Of a stretch of 5,435 nucleotides of DNA, positions 1 through 5,435 are shown in pieces (positions within the stretch are counted from its first letter, which is position 1; each line of letters opens with the position of its first letter). The notes beneath the pieces were generated by a model. It was not told the origin of the DNA. It made no database searches and saw nothing but the letters and a program-made list of their open reading frames with translations. The DNA is taken from positions 1-5,435 of the forward strand of contig JBHIBR010000143.1 in NCBI GenBank assembly GCA_046759145.1. The letters run 5' to 3'. Position numbers and translations under genes: made by a program. Origin of the DNA: JBHIBR01 sp046759145 [NCBI: Nitrospinota bacterium]. GTDB taxonomy: Bacteria > UBA8248.

Positions 1-701
1 AGCTCGGGCCTCCCGAAATCGGCCGAGAGGATGGGCCACATCCCCGTCCGCCAGAGGGGGGGGAGGTGGAAGAGGAGCTGGAGTAGCCCTCCTGCCACCG
101 CGCCCCAGGCCAGCGCCGCCGCCGGCTCCGCCCCCCAGGCGAGCGCCCCGAGCAGCGCGCTGATCATCGCCACGTTCAGCAGCGCCGGTGAGAGAGCGGG
201 GGCGAAGAAGTGGCGCGCCGCGTTCAGCACGCCCGCCGCCAGGACGGAGAGGCCGATGAAGAAGAGATAGGGGAACATGATGCGGGTCAGGCGGGCGGTG
301 AGGGCGAGCTTGCCGGGCACGGCCCCGAAGCCCGGCACCAGGGCCCAAGCCAGGGGCTCTGCGAGAACCATCCCCAGGACGGTGACCACAAGCAGCGCCC
401 CCCCCAGCGCCAGGAAGGAGGCACCCGCCAGCCGGCGGGCCGAGGTGCGGGGCTCGCGCTGGAGGACCGAGGCGAAGACGGGGATGAAGGAGGCCTGGAG
501 CGCCCCCTCGCCGAAGAGCCTCCGCAGCAGGTTCGCGATGCCGAAGGAAGCGAAGAAGGCGTCCGCGGCGAGCCCCGAACCGAAGGCGCGCGCGATCAAG
601 ATGTCCCGCACGAACCCGAGGAGGCGGCTCACCAGCGTGGCCAGGCTCACCACGCCGGCCGCCCGGGAGACGTGGGGGCGCTGGTCGGGGACTCCTCTCA
701 T
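1..701 (-). CDS. murJ: MurJ lipid II flippase, N-terminal part (runs off the left edge)
   Basis: MurJ is the inner-membrane MOP-superfamily flippase that moves lipid II to the periplasmic face for peptidoglycan synthesis. The window holds 233 complete codons of a protein that is usually about 500 residues; the rest lies to the left. Family signatures are clear: SRLLGFVRD at residues 25-33, a FGSGLAADAFF segment at 40-50, NLLRRLF at 57-63 followed by EGALQASFIPVF, and FPYLFFIGLS near 145. Arg26, Arg32, Asp47 and Arg60 line up with E. coli Arg18, Arg24, Asp39 and Arg52, which are known to matter for function. Several hydrophobic membrane segments follow. The motif usually read as (R/K)-(I/L)-P-N is G-I-A-N here, so a proline is lost. 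The ATG at 701 is the only possible start: the frame is closed upstream by a TGA and has no other ATG, GTG or TTG. Only a weak GAGG precedes it, and that lies inside a hairpin. Divergent from rpsT. Confidence 0.95.
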   Translation of the reverse strand, partial: MRGVPDQRPHVSRAAGVVSLATLVSRLLGFVRDILIARAFGSGLAADAFFASFGIANLLRRLFGEGALQASFIPVFASVLQREPRTSARRLAGASFLALGGALLVVTVLGMVLAEPLAWALVPGFGAVPGKLALTARLTRIMFPYLFFIGLSVLAAGVLNAARHFFAPALSPALLNVAMISALLGALAWGAEPAAALAWGAVAGGLLQLLFHLPPLWRTGMWPILSADFGRPE

Positions 702-705
702 CGGG

Positions 706-722
706 CCTCGCCGCTTGCGAGG
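706..722 (-). promoter_or_regulatory. Hairpin covering the murJ ribosome-binding region
   Basis: Read on the minus strand, CCTCGC and GCGAGG form a perfect 6-bp stem around a 5-base loop. Its 3' arm contains the only Shine-Dalgarno-like sequence (GAGG) before the murJ ATG, four bases from the start codon. The pairing is seen directly. A role in limiting murJ translation is inference, and in DNA this GC-rich a 6-bp stem can occur by chance. Confidence 0.35.
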
Positions 723-739
723 GCGGGGGGGAGGTCGTG

Positions 740-768
740 AAAAACGTCACCCCTTGACAGGGGTCGAC
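740..768 (-). terminator. Possible intrinsic terminator or attenuator on the minus strand, upstream of murJ
   Basis: On the minus strand, GTC plus ACCCC (with one bulged G between them) pairs with GGGGT-GAC around the loop TGTCAA. One G and five Ts follow, at 744-740. That gives an 8-bp stem with a single bulge and a U-tract, the form of a short intrinsic terminator. It could stop minus-strand transcripts that read through from holA across rpsT before they reach murJ, or act as a murJ attenuator. The same bases also carry the -35 box of the rpsT promoter, so the symmetry could instead be a regulator-binding site. Confidence 0.4.
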
Positions 769-781
769 CGCGTGCTATGTT
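754..781 (+). promoter_or_regulatory. Sigma-70-type promoter of rpsT
   Basis: A consensus -35 TTGACA (754-759) is separated by 16 bases from a -10 TATGTT (776-781). The -10 box is preceded by TG one base away (773-774), making an extended -10. An A-tract (740-744) lies about where a proximal UP element would contact the RNA polymerase alpha subunit. Transcription is expected to start near 786-789, giving a leader of about 140 bases before the rpsT ATG. This is the only convincing promoter in the window and fits a highly expressed ribosomal protein gene. Confidence 0.8.
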
Positions 782-797
782 AAGCGGCCGGGTCGGG

Positions 798-887
798 CCC
801 CGCAAGGGGTCCCCAGCGTGCAGGCACGCTGGGGTACCCCGCAAGGGGCCCCCAACGCGCCCGCGCGCTGGGGTACCCCCCAAGGGG
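798..887. repeat. 39-base tandem palindromic repeat, 2.3 copies, in the rpsT leader
   Basis: Unit 1 is 798-836, unit 2 is 837-875, and a partial third unit is 876-887. Each full unit begins with CCCC-GCAA-GGGG, a stem closed by a GNRA-type tetraloop; the partial unit has CCAA instead. A long palindrome follows. In unit 1, arms CCCCAGCGTGC and GCACGCTGGGG (811-821 and 824-834) pair perfectly across two central bases. In unit 2, arms at 850-860 and 863-873 pair with one A-C mismatch. GGGGTACCCC occurs at 831-840 and again at 870-879. The GGGG at 806-809 could also pair with CCCC at 837-840, enclosing the long hairpin, in competition with the small GCAA stems. The repeat lies wholly in the predicted rpsT 5' leader. 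A related palindrome is found at the start of holA. Confidence 0.85.
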
Positions 888-892
888 CGGGG

Positions 893-922
893 CCGGGGGC
901 GCAGCGGCGCTCTCGGCAGGAG
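893..922 (+). promoter_or_regulatory. Hairpin abutting the rpsT Shine-Dalgarno sequence
   Basis: CCGGGGGCGC (893-902) pairs with GCGCTCTCGG (907-916) around the loop AGCG, giving a 10-bp stem with two G-U pairs. One base later comes AGGAG (918-922), a strong Shine-Dalgarno seven bases before the rpsT ATG. That spacing fixes the rpsT start at 930. The stem does not cover the Shine-Dalgarno itself, so it could present the site openly or serve as a binding site for S20 autoregulation. S20 autoregulates in E. coli, but nothing here proves it does so in this organism. Confidence 0.5.
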
Positions 923-929
923 CCAAGGG

Positions 930-1211
930 ATGCGGAGAAGTCCATCTGTCCTCAAGCGCCAGCGCCAGAACGAGCGCCGGCGTCGGTACAACGCCTCCAT
1001 ACGCCACCACGTCAAGACGGCCATCAAGCGCACCCAGCAGGCCCTCGAGACCAAGGAGCCCGCGGCCGCAGAGAGCGCCCTCAAGAGGGCCCACTCGGTC
1101 CTCTCCCGGGCCTCTGCCAAGGGGGTGCTCCACCGGAGGACGGCCGCCCGCAAGGCCTCCCGTCTCGCCAAGAGGGTCCACCGGGCGCTCTCCAGCGGGG
1201 AGAAGCCCTAG
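930..1211 (+). CDS. rpsT: Small ribosomal subunit protein bS20
   Basis: S20 binds 16S rRNA directly and is a primary assembly protein of the 30S subunit. The 93-residue product is close to the usual length and strongly basic, with the family pattern of helices rich in Arg, Lys and Ala. It shows SVLKRQRQNERRRRYN at 6-21, then the AIKRTQQAL stretch, and a C-terminal GVLHRRTAARKASRLAKRV region matching the conserved helix of S20. Arginine replaces lysine at many sites, as expected at high GC. The start is the ATG at 930 with AGGAG seven bases upstream. The frame is open back to an ATG at 777, but that codon lies inside the promoter -10 box and cannot be the start. It is monocistronic, divergent from murJ and convergent with holA, and the two convergent genes share their terminal CTAG. 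No downstream terminator is visible. Confidence 0.96.
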   Translation: MRRSPSVLKRQRQNERRRRYNASIRHHVKTAIKRTQQALETKEPAAAESALKRAHSVLSRASAKGVLHRRTAARKASRLAKRVHRALSSGEKP

Positions 1212-2281
1212 AGCCTCTGCCCCTCCCCTTCCCGGGCCCGGCGGAAGAGGAACAAAAAGCCCTCCAGCAGACGAGCGGGGTCGCTGCTCGCGCCCAGCTT
1301 GAGCTGGAGGTCCACCTTCCTCAGCTCGCCCATCATACTGCGCAAGAGCGCCCCCGGGAGCACCCTCGCCTGGGCCTCCACCTCTCGCGCCGCGCGGGGG
1401 GAGCGGAGGCCGAGCGCCTCCATCCTGGCCCTCTCTCCCATGCGTTTTCGGAGGAGCGCGCGGGCGACGAGCCAGCGCCGCAAGGCCCCCCGGAGGTAGC
1501 CCACCACCACCTCGGGCCTCACCCCTCCTTCGAGGAGCTTGCGGAGGCTGCGGAGGGCGCCCTCCCAGTCACCCCCCGCCAGGTGCCCCCTGAGGGCGAA
1601 GAGCTCCTCGGGGCGGCTCTCCCCCACCAGCGCCTCCACCGCCGAGGGGCCGATGGAACCTTCAGGCCCTCCGTAGAGGGCGAGTTTCTCCAGCTCCGCG
1701 GCGAGCCGGCCGAGAGGGGGACCGACGAGCTCGAGAAGCAACGGGGCCGCCCCCTCCTCGAGGTGGCAGCCCAAGCCCTCCGCGCGCCGGACGAGCCAGG
1801 CGATGAGCTCCTGTCCCCGGGGGGGTTCCAGGGCCACCGTGCGCGCCCGGCTCTGGAGCACGCGGAAAAGACGCCGCCGCCCGTCCGCCCTCCCCGCGAG
1901 GAACACCAGGCAGGAGGTGGCGGGCGGCCGCTCGGCGTAGGCCTCGAGCGCCTCCACCCCTTCGTCCCCCAGCGCCTCCGCCCGCCGCACCACCACCAGG
2001 CGCCGCAGGGCGAGGAAGGGCAGCTGGCGGGCCGAGGCGAGGACCGTCGGCAGGTCGGAGGATTCCCCATCGAAGCTCTCCCGGTTGAACTCGGGCGGGG
2101 CGCCCGAGAGGAGAAGCCCTTCGAGGGCGGCCAGGAACTCCTCGGCCAGAAGGACCTCAGGGCCCAGGAGGAGGTAGAGGGCCTCCGCCCCTCCTGCGCG
2201 AAGCTCCCGGAGGGCCTCCCCGAACCCCCCAGGGTCCCCAAGCGGCCTGCCGCTTGGGGTCCCCCTCCCAGCGCGCGCCAT
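1208..2281 (-). CDS. holA: DNA polymerase III, delta subunit (clamp loader)
   Basis: The delta subunit opens the beta sliding clamp within the clamp-loader complex. The 357-residue product has the family outline: a YLLLGPEVLLAEEFL segment near 36-50 (start of the N-terminal AAA-like domain, with no Walker A motif, as usual for delta), the stretch LPFLALRRLVVVRRAE near 87-102, an LVFLAGRADGRRRLF segment, and EELFALRGHLAGGDWEGAL and LLEGGVRPEVVVGYL in the C-terminal helical collar. The ATG at 2281 overlaps the lptE stop as TGATG and has GAGG seven bases upstream (2289-2292), suggesting translational coupling. Residues 7-17 (GTP-x5-GDP) are encoded by a palindromic element rather than by conserved sequence; the recognisable family sequence begins around residue 20. 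The gene ends at TAG 1210-1208, overlapping the rpsT stop. Confidence 0.92.
   Translation of the reverse strand: MARAGRGTPSGRPLGDPGGFGEALRELRAGGAEALYLLLGPEVLLAEEFLAALEGLLLSGAPPEFNRESFDGESSDLPTVLASARQLPFLALRRLVVVRRAEALGDEGVEALEAYAERPPATSCLVFLAGRADGRRRLFRVLQSRARTVALEPPRGQELIAWLVRRAEGLGCHLEEGAAPLLLELVGPPLGRLAAELEKLALYGGPEGSIGPSAVEALVGESRPEELFALRGHLAGGDWEGALRSLRKLLEGGVRPEVVVGYLRGALRRWLVARALLRKRMGERARMEALGLRSPRAAREVEAQARVLPGALLRSMMGELRKVDLQLKLGASSDPARLLEGFLFLFRRAREGEGQRL
2231..2264. repeat. Palindromic element inside the 5' end of holA
   Basis: Arms CCCCAAGCGGC (2236-2246) and GCCGCTTGGGG (2249-2259) pair perfectly over 11 bp around two central bases. They are flanked by GGGT on one side and TCCCC on the other. 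Arm length, the two-base centre, the CCCCA base and the GGG/CCC flanks are the same as in the rpsT-leader repeat. Read in the holA frame it encodes GTPSGRPLGDP; the leader copy read on the minus strand encodes GTPACLHAGDP in the same register. It therefore looks like a dispersed copy of the same family sitting in frame within a coding region. Confidence 0.7.
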
Positions 2282-2811
2282 CAGAACCCCTCGATGACGA
2301 GGCTCGTGAGGAGCTCGGCTAGCTCGGCCGCGGCCTGGTCGAGGGCATTGCGGCGGGCCTCGTCGCTGAGGGCGATGCTGGTGGCCACCGTGTAGGTCCG
2401 GTCGGACTCCACATCCTGCTGGAACACCACGCGGTCGCGGTTGCGGTCGCGCAGCACCACCTCCACCCGCACGCGCAGGCGGTACTGCGCCACGGCGTCC
2501 TCTCGGTTGAAGGAGATGGGCTCGAGGGAGTAGCTCTTGACCCTGCCCTCGAGGATGGCGTCCGCCACCTCCGTCTCCACCACCTGGAGGCGGCCGTCTT
2601 GGATGAACTGGTTCCGGACGGCGCTGCTGATGGTGGTCTCGATGCCCGGCTCGCGGGTGATGTTGTCGAAGATGGGGATGGAGATGCGATGGATGCCCCG
2701 CAGGGCCTCCGAGCGGGCGGTGCCGACCAGGCCGTAGCCGCAGCCCGGGAGGATCAGCAGGAGGGCCGCCAGGGCCCTAGAGCACGATGTTGACCAGCTT
2801 CTTGGGGACAA
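2281..2811 (-). CDS. lptE: LPS-assembly lipoprotein LptE
   Basis: LptE is an outer-membrane lipoprotein that plugs the LptD barrel and helps insert lipopolysaccharide into the outer leaflet. The chosen start gives 176 residues. It has a short n-region with two or three arginines, a hydrophobic ALAALLLIL core and a lipobox LPGC with the lipidated cysteine at residue 24. Family features follow: CGYGLVG after cleavage, ISIPIFDN, the [16 protein letters not shown] segment, GRLQVV, and [19 protein letters not shown]. The frame is open to an ATG at 2862, but that start would put the cysteine at residue 41 behind an implausibly long n-region and has no Shine-Dalgarno. The TTG at 2811 has GGAAGG six bases upstream. 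It overlaps the leuS end by 35 bases and the holA start by one base, so coupled translation is likely. The family call is from sequence pattern; LptE is a divergent family. Confidence 0.85.
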   Translation of the reverse strand: MSPRSWSTSCSRALAALLLILPGCGYGLVGTARSEALRGIHRISIPIFDNITREPGIETTISSAVRNQFIQDGRLQVVETEVADAILEGRVKSYSLEPISFNREDAVAQYRLRVRVEVVLRDRNRDRVVFQQDVESDRTYTVATSIALSDEARRNALDQAAAELAELLTSLVIEGF

Positions 2812-5257
2812 CGATGACCTTCCGGATGGGCCTGCTACCCACCCAACCCTGGATCTTCTCATCCGCGAGCGCCAGACTCTTCAGCCGCTCGTCGCTGGCA
2901 TCGGCTTCCACCCGCAGGCGGCTGCGGACGCGGCCGTTCACCTGGACGACCAGGGTGATCTCCTCCTCGGCCGCCACCTCCCCGTCCCAGCGCGGCCAGG
3001 CCGTCCGGGCGAGGAGCTCCGCGTGGCCCGTCCGCTCCCAGAGCTCCTCGGCGATGTGGGGGGTGAAGGGGCTGAGGAGGATGAGGAGGCTCTCCACCGC
3101 CTCCCGCAGCACCCCCCCCTCGCCGGGCGCGGCCTCGTAGTCGCCCAAGAGGTTGGCGAGCTCCATGAGGGCGCTGATGGCGGTGTTCATCTGGGAGCGC
3201 TCTTCGAGGTCGCGGGTCACCTTGCGGATGGTCTGGTGGACCTTCTTTCGCACCGCCCGCGCCTCGGGCCTGAGGCCCTCCAGGGGCGGGGGCTCGGGCG
3301 GGGCGGCGCGCACCGCCTGGGCGCGCGCGTTCACCAGGCGCCACATGCGGCCGAGGAAACGCGAGGCCCCCTCCACCCCGGCGTCGCTCCACTCCAGCTC
3401 CTTAGGGGGCGGAGAGGCGAAGAGGATGAACAGTCGCGCCGTGTCCGCCCCGTAGCGGGCCACGATGGCGTCGGGTTCCACCACGTTGCCGCGCGACTTG
3501 CTCATCTTGGCCCCGTCCTTGATGACCATGCCCTGGGTGAGGAGCTTCGTGAAGGGCTCCCCGAAGGGGAGGAGCCCCATGTCCCGCATGGCCATGGTGA
3601 AGAAGCGGGCGTAGAGGAGGTGCAGGACGGCGTGCTCGACGCCCCCCACATACTGGTCCACGGGCAGCCAGTAGGTCGCCTCCTCCCGCTTGAAGGGCCC
3701 CTCCCCGTGGTGGGGCGAGCAGAAGCGGGCGAAGTACCAGGAGGAATCCACGAAGGTGTCCATGGTGTCCGTCTCGCGGCGGGCCGGAGCGCCGCAGCGG
3801 GGGCAGGGGGCGGTGAGGAAGCTCCCCAGCGCCGCCAGGGGCGAGGGCCCGCCGAAGCGAAACTCGAACTCCAGGGGCAAGATGACCGGGAGGTCCCGGT
3901 CGGGGACGGGCACCGCGCCGCAGGCGTCGCAGTAGAGGACGGGGATGGGGGTCCCCCAGTAGCGCTGACGACTGATGCCCCAGTCGCGCAAGCGGCAGTG
4001 GACCGCCCGCTTCCCCATTCCCTCCCGCTCCAGGTGGTCCGCAACCCGCTCCTTGCCCTCCTCGCTGGGAAGCCCGCTGAAGGGGCCCGAGTTCACCATG
4101 ACGCCCGGCTCGACGTAAGCCTCAGACAGGCTCTCCGCATCGAGCCGCTCCCCGGGGGGCTCGATCACCACCCGGACCGGGAGGCGACACTGGCGGGCGA
4201 ACTCCAGGTCCCTCTGGTCATGGGCCGGCACAGCCATCACCGCCCCCGTGCCGTACTCCATCAGGACGAAGTTGGCCACCCAGATGGGGATGGCCTCCCC
4301 CGTCAGGGGGTTGCGGCAGAAGGCCCCCGTGAAGACGCCCCGCTTCTCGGCGCTCTCGGCGGTGCGCAGGAAGCGGTCCTCCCGGCTCACCTCCTCGGCG
4401 AAGCGCCGCGTCCCATCCTCATAGGGAGTCCCGCGGGAGAGCTCCCCCACCAGCGGGTGCTCCGGGGCGAGGAGCATGAAGGTGGCCCCGTAGAGGGTGT
4501 CTTGGCGGGTGGTGTACACGCGGATGGCCCCGGGCCGGCCCACCAGGGGGAAATCCACCTCGCAGCCGCTGCTCCGGCCGATCCAGTTGCGCTGCATGGT
4601 GAGCACCTGCTCGGGCCACCCCTCGGCGAGGCGGTCGAGCTCGGCCAGGAGCTCCTCGGCGTAGCGGGTGATGCGGAGGAACCAGCCCGAGACCTCCCGC
4701 TGCCTCACCGGGTGGCCGCAGCGCCAGCAGCAACCGCCCTCCACCTGCTCGTTGGCGAGGACGGTGGCGCAGCTCTCGCACCAGTTCACGGCCGAGAGGC
4801 TGCGGTAGGCGAGGTCCCGCTCCAGCATCCGCAAGAAGAACCACTGGTTCCACCGGTAGTACTCGGGGTCGCAGGTGGCCACCTCCCGCCCCCACTCGTA
4901 GCTGTAGCCCAGGCGCTTGAGCTGGGCCCGCATGGCATCGATGTTGCGCCGCGTCCAGAGGACCGGGTGGATCTGGTTCTCGATGGCGGCGTTCTCGGCC
5001 GGGAGCCCGAAGGCATCCCACCCCATGGGGTGGAGAACGTTGAAGCCCCGCATGCGCTGGAAGCGGGCGAGGGCGTCCCCGATGGAGTAGTTGCGGACGT
5101 GGCCCATGTGGATCTTGCCCGAGGGGTAGGGGAACATCTCCAGGAGGTAGTACTTGGGACGGCGGGGGTCGGCACCCGTCCGAAAGGCGTTCTCCGCCTC
5201 CCAGCGGGCCTGCCAGTAGGTCTCGACCGCCTCGAAGTCGTAACGGTCTTCCCTCAC
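2777..5257 (-). CDS. leuS: Leucyl-tRNA synthetase
   Basis: This class I synthetase charges tRNA-Leu with leucine using ATP and hydrolyses misacylated products. From the chosen start it has 826 residues, a normal bacterial length. In order: the HIGH motif as HMGH at 50-53; a zinc-type module with Cys160, Cys163, Cys177 and Cys180; the CP1 editing domain with the threonine-rich TTRQDT at 249-254 and the AHDQRD segment carrying the conserved editing Asp at 347; [10 protein letters not shown] near 426; a second cysteine set (443/446 and 485/488); [15 protein letters not shown] at 495-509; KMSKS at 584-588; an anticodon-binding helical domain; and the C-terminal domain with VVQVNGRVR. All active-site motifs are intact. 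The frame also opens at GTG 5281, but the GTG at 5257 has AGAGG six bases upstream and yields the typical N-terminus MREDRYDF. It follows nusB after about 63 bases with no terminator, and lptE begins within its 3' end. Confidence 0.97.
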   Translation of the reverse strand: MREDRYDFEAVETYWQARWEAENAFRTGADPRRPKYYLLEMFPYPSGKIHMGHVRNYSIGDALARFQRMRGFNVLHPMGWDAFGLPAENAAIENQIHPVLWTRRNIDAMRAQLKRLGYSYEWGREVATCDPEYYRWNQWFFLRMLERDLAYRSLSAVNWCESCATVLANEQVEGGCCWRCGHPVRQREVSGWFLRITRYAEELLAELDRLAEGWPEQVLTMQRNWIGRSSGCEVDFPLVGRPGAIRVYTTRQDTLYGATFMLLAPEHPLVGELSRGTPYEDGTRRFAEEVSREDRFLRTAESAEKRGVFTGAFCRNPLTGEAIPIWVANFVLMEYGTGAVMAVPAHDQRDLEFARQCRLPVRVVIEPPGERLDAESLSEAYVEPGVMVNSGPFSGLPSEEGKERVADHLEREGMGKRAVHCRLRDWGISRQRYWGTPIPVLYCDACGAVPVPDRDLPVILPLEFEFRFGGPSPLAALGSFLTAPCPRCGAPARRETDTMDTFVDSSWYFARFCSPHHGEGPFKREEATYWLPVDQYVGGVEHAVLHLLYARFFTMAMRDMGLLPFGEPFTKLLTQGMVIKDGAKMSKSRGNVVEPDAIVARYGADTARLFILFASPPPKELEWSDAGVEGASRFLGRMWRLVNARAQAVRAAPPEPPPLEGLRPEARAVRKKVHQTIRKVTRDLEERSQMNTAISALMELANLLGDYEAAPGEGGVLREAVESLLILLSPFTPHIAEELWERTGHAELLARTAWPRWDGEVAAEEEITLVVQVNGRVRSRLRVEADASDERLKSLALADEKIQGWVGSRPIRKVIVVPKKLVNIVL
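2818..2823 (-). promoter_or_regulatory. Ribosome-binding site deciding the lptE start
   Basis: GGAAGG on the minus strand lies six bases before the TTG at 2811, inside the last codons of leuS. It supports the short signal peptide over the upstream ATG at 2862, which lacks a comparable site. Confidence 0.5.
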
Positions 5258-5263
5258 CGGTTC

Positions 5264-5268
5264 CCTCT
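5264..5268 (-). promoter_or_regulatory. Ribosome-binding site deciding the leuS start
   Basis: AGAGG on the minus strand sits six bases before the GTG at 5257. The alternative GTG at 5281 has GAGG directly touching the start codon, which is too close to work, so the shorter protein is preferred. Confidence 0.55.
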
Positions 5269-5320
5269 TGCCCTGCGGCACCCTCGGCCCAAAGCAGGGC
5301 CCGGGCGGCCAGGGCTGGTC

Positions 5321-5435
5321 CTAGCCCCCCGCCGCCTGGGCCGCCTGGGCCCTCAGTCGGCGGCTCAGCTTATCCAGGATGCCGTTGATGAAGGGCGCGG
5401 CGTCGGCGGTGCCGTACTTCTTGGCCACCTCCACC
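5321..5435 (-). CDS. nusB: Transcription antitermination factor NusB, C-terminal end
   Basis: NusB pairs with NusE (S10) on boxA RNA to promote antitermination in rRNA operons. Only the last 37 codons are in the window; the gene continues past the right edge. VEVAKKYGTADAAPFINGILDKLSRRL matches the conserved C-terminal helix region of NusB, where the family usually reads A-K-x-(F/Y)-G-x(4-5)-(K/P)-F-(V/I)-N-G-(V/I)-L-D. A short Ala/Gln/Gly tail follows before TAG at 5323-5321. It lies just upstream of leuS on the same strand with no terminator between them, so it is probably co-transcribed. The call rests on a short stretch, but the FINGILDKL motif is characteristic. Confidence 0.88.
   Translation of the reverse strand, partial: VEVAKKYGTADAAPFINGILDKLSRRLRAQAAQAAGG

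Noticed and set aside
52-64. Suspected frameshift in murJ at a run of eight Gs
   Set aside because: On careful recount the frame continues correctly through the run into a MurJ-like segment (LPPLWRTGMWP), so the gene is intact here.
210-783. Two overlapping plus-strand frames opposite murJ
   Set aside because: They mirror the codon structure of murJ, have no recognisable protein features, and one runs through the rpsT promoter.
777-929. N-terminal extension of rpsT from an upstream in-frame ATG
   Set aside because: That ATG is part of the promoter -10 box, and the ATG at 930 has a well-spaced AGGAG and gives a normal S20 length.
782-929. A separate small RNA, tRNA or riboswitch in the structured leader
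   Set aside because: I could match no tRNA, riboswitch or known ncRNA core; tandem palindromes explain the structure.
1226-1250. Inverted repeat CTTCC/GGAAG around CGGGCCCGGC just after rpsT, as a terminator
   Set aside because: No T-tract follows on the plus strand and it lies in holA coding sequence; the pairing is short and typical of GC-rich DNA.
818-2395. A 525-codon open frame on the plus strand antisense to holA and lptE
   Set aside because: It has low-complexity Pro/Gly/Glu/Arg composition, begins inside the palindromic repeat, and lies opposite well-supported genes; long antisense frames are expected in GC-rich DNA.
4485-4515. TTRQDT in place of the more usual TTRPDT in the LeuS editing site
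   Set aside because: The key threonines, Arg and Asp are present, and I recall glutamine at this position in other bacterial LeuRS, so it is not evidence of lost editing.

Overview
This is a very GC-rich bacterial chromosomal window (I did not count the percentage) filled with housekeeping genes. The presence of lptE (outer-membrane LPS assembly) and murJ points to a Gram-negative, LPS-bearing organism. From memory, a nusB-leuS-lptE-holA order with rpsT and murJ nearby occurs in Deltaproteobacteria and related or candidate high-GC phyla; the lineage is inference. I see no phage, transposase, CRISPR or defence gene.

Layout, right to left on the minus strand: the last 37 codons of nusB (5321-5435); leuS (2777-5257); lptE, whose likely TTG start lies inside the end of leuS (2281-2811); and holA, coupled to lptE through a TGATG overlap (1208-2281). 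These look like one polycistronic unit for rRNA antitermination, leucyl-tRNA charging, LPS export and clamp loading. No terminator or long gap separates them. Facing them on the plus strand is rpsT (930-1211), which ends within the same CTAG tetranucleotide as holA. Beyond rpsT, again on the minus strand, lies the N-terminal 233 codons of murJ (1-701), which runs off the left edge.

The 228-base gap between murJ and rpsT (702-929) is densely structured. It holds a strong sigma-70-type rpsT promoter (TTGACA, 16-base spacer, TATGTT with extended TG) and an inverted repeat around its -35 box that reads on the minus strand as a stem-loop followed by five Ts. It also holds a 39-base tandem palindromic repeat (2.3 copies), a hairpin abutting the rpsT Shine-Dalgarno, and a hairpin over the murJ ribosome-binding region.

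The most interesting signal is a palindromic element family. Two copies form the tandem repeat in the rpsT leader. A third lies inside the 5' end of holA, in frame, adding an 11-residue stretch (GTP-x5-GDP) that the leader copy also encodes when read in the corresponding frame. The arms differ in sequence between copies but stay nearly fully self-complementary. This resembles in concept the protein-inserted palindromic elements known from Rickettsia and may be a dispersed family in this genome.
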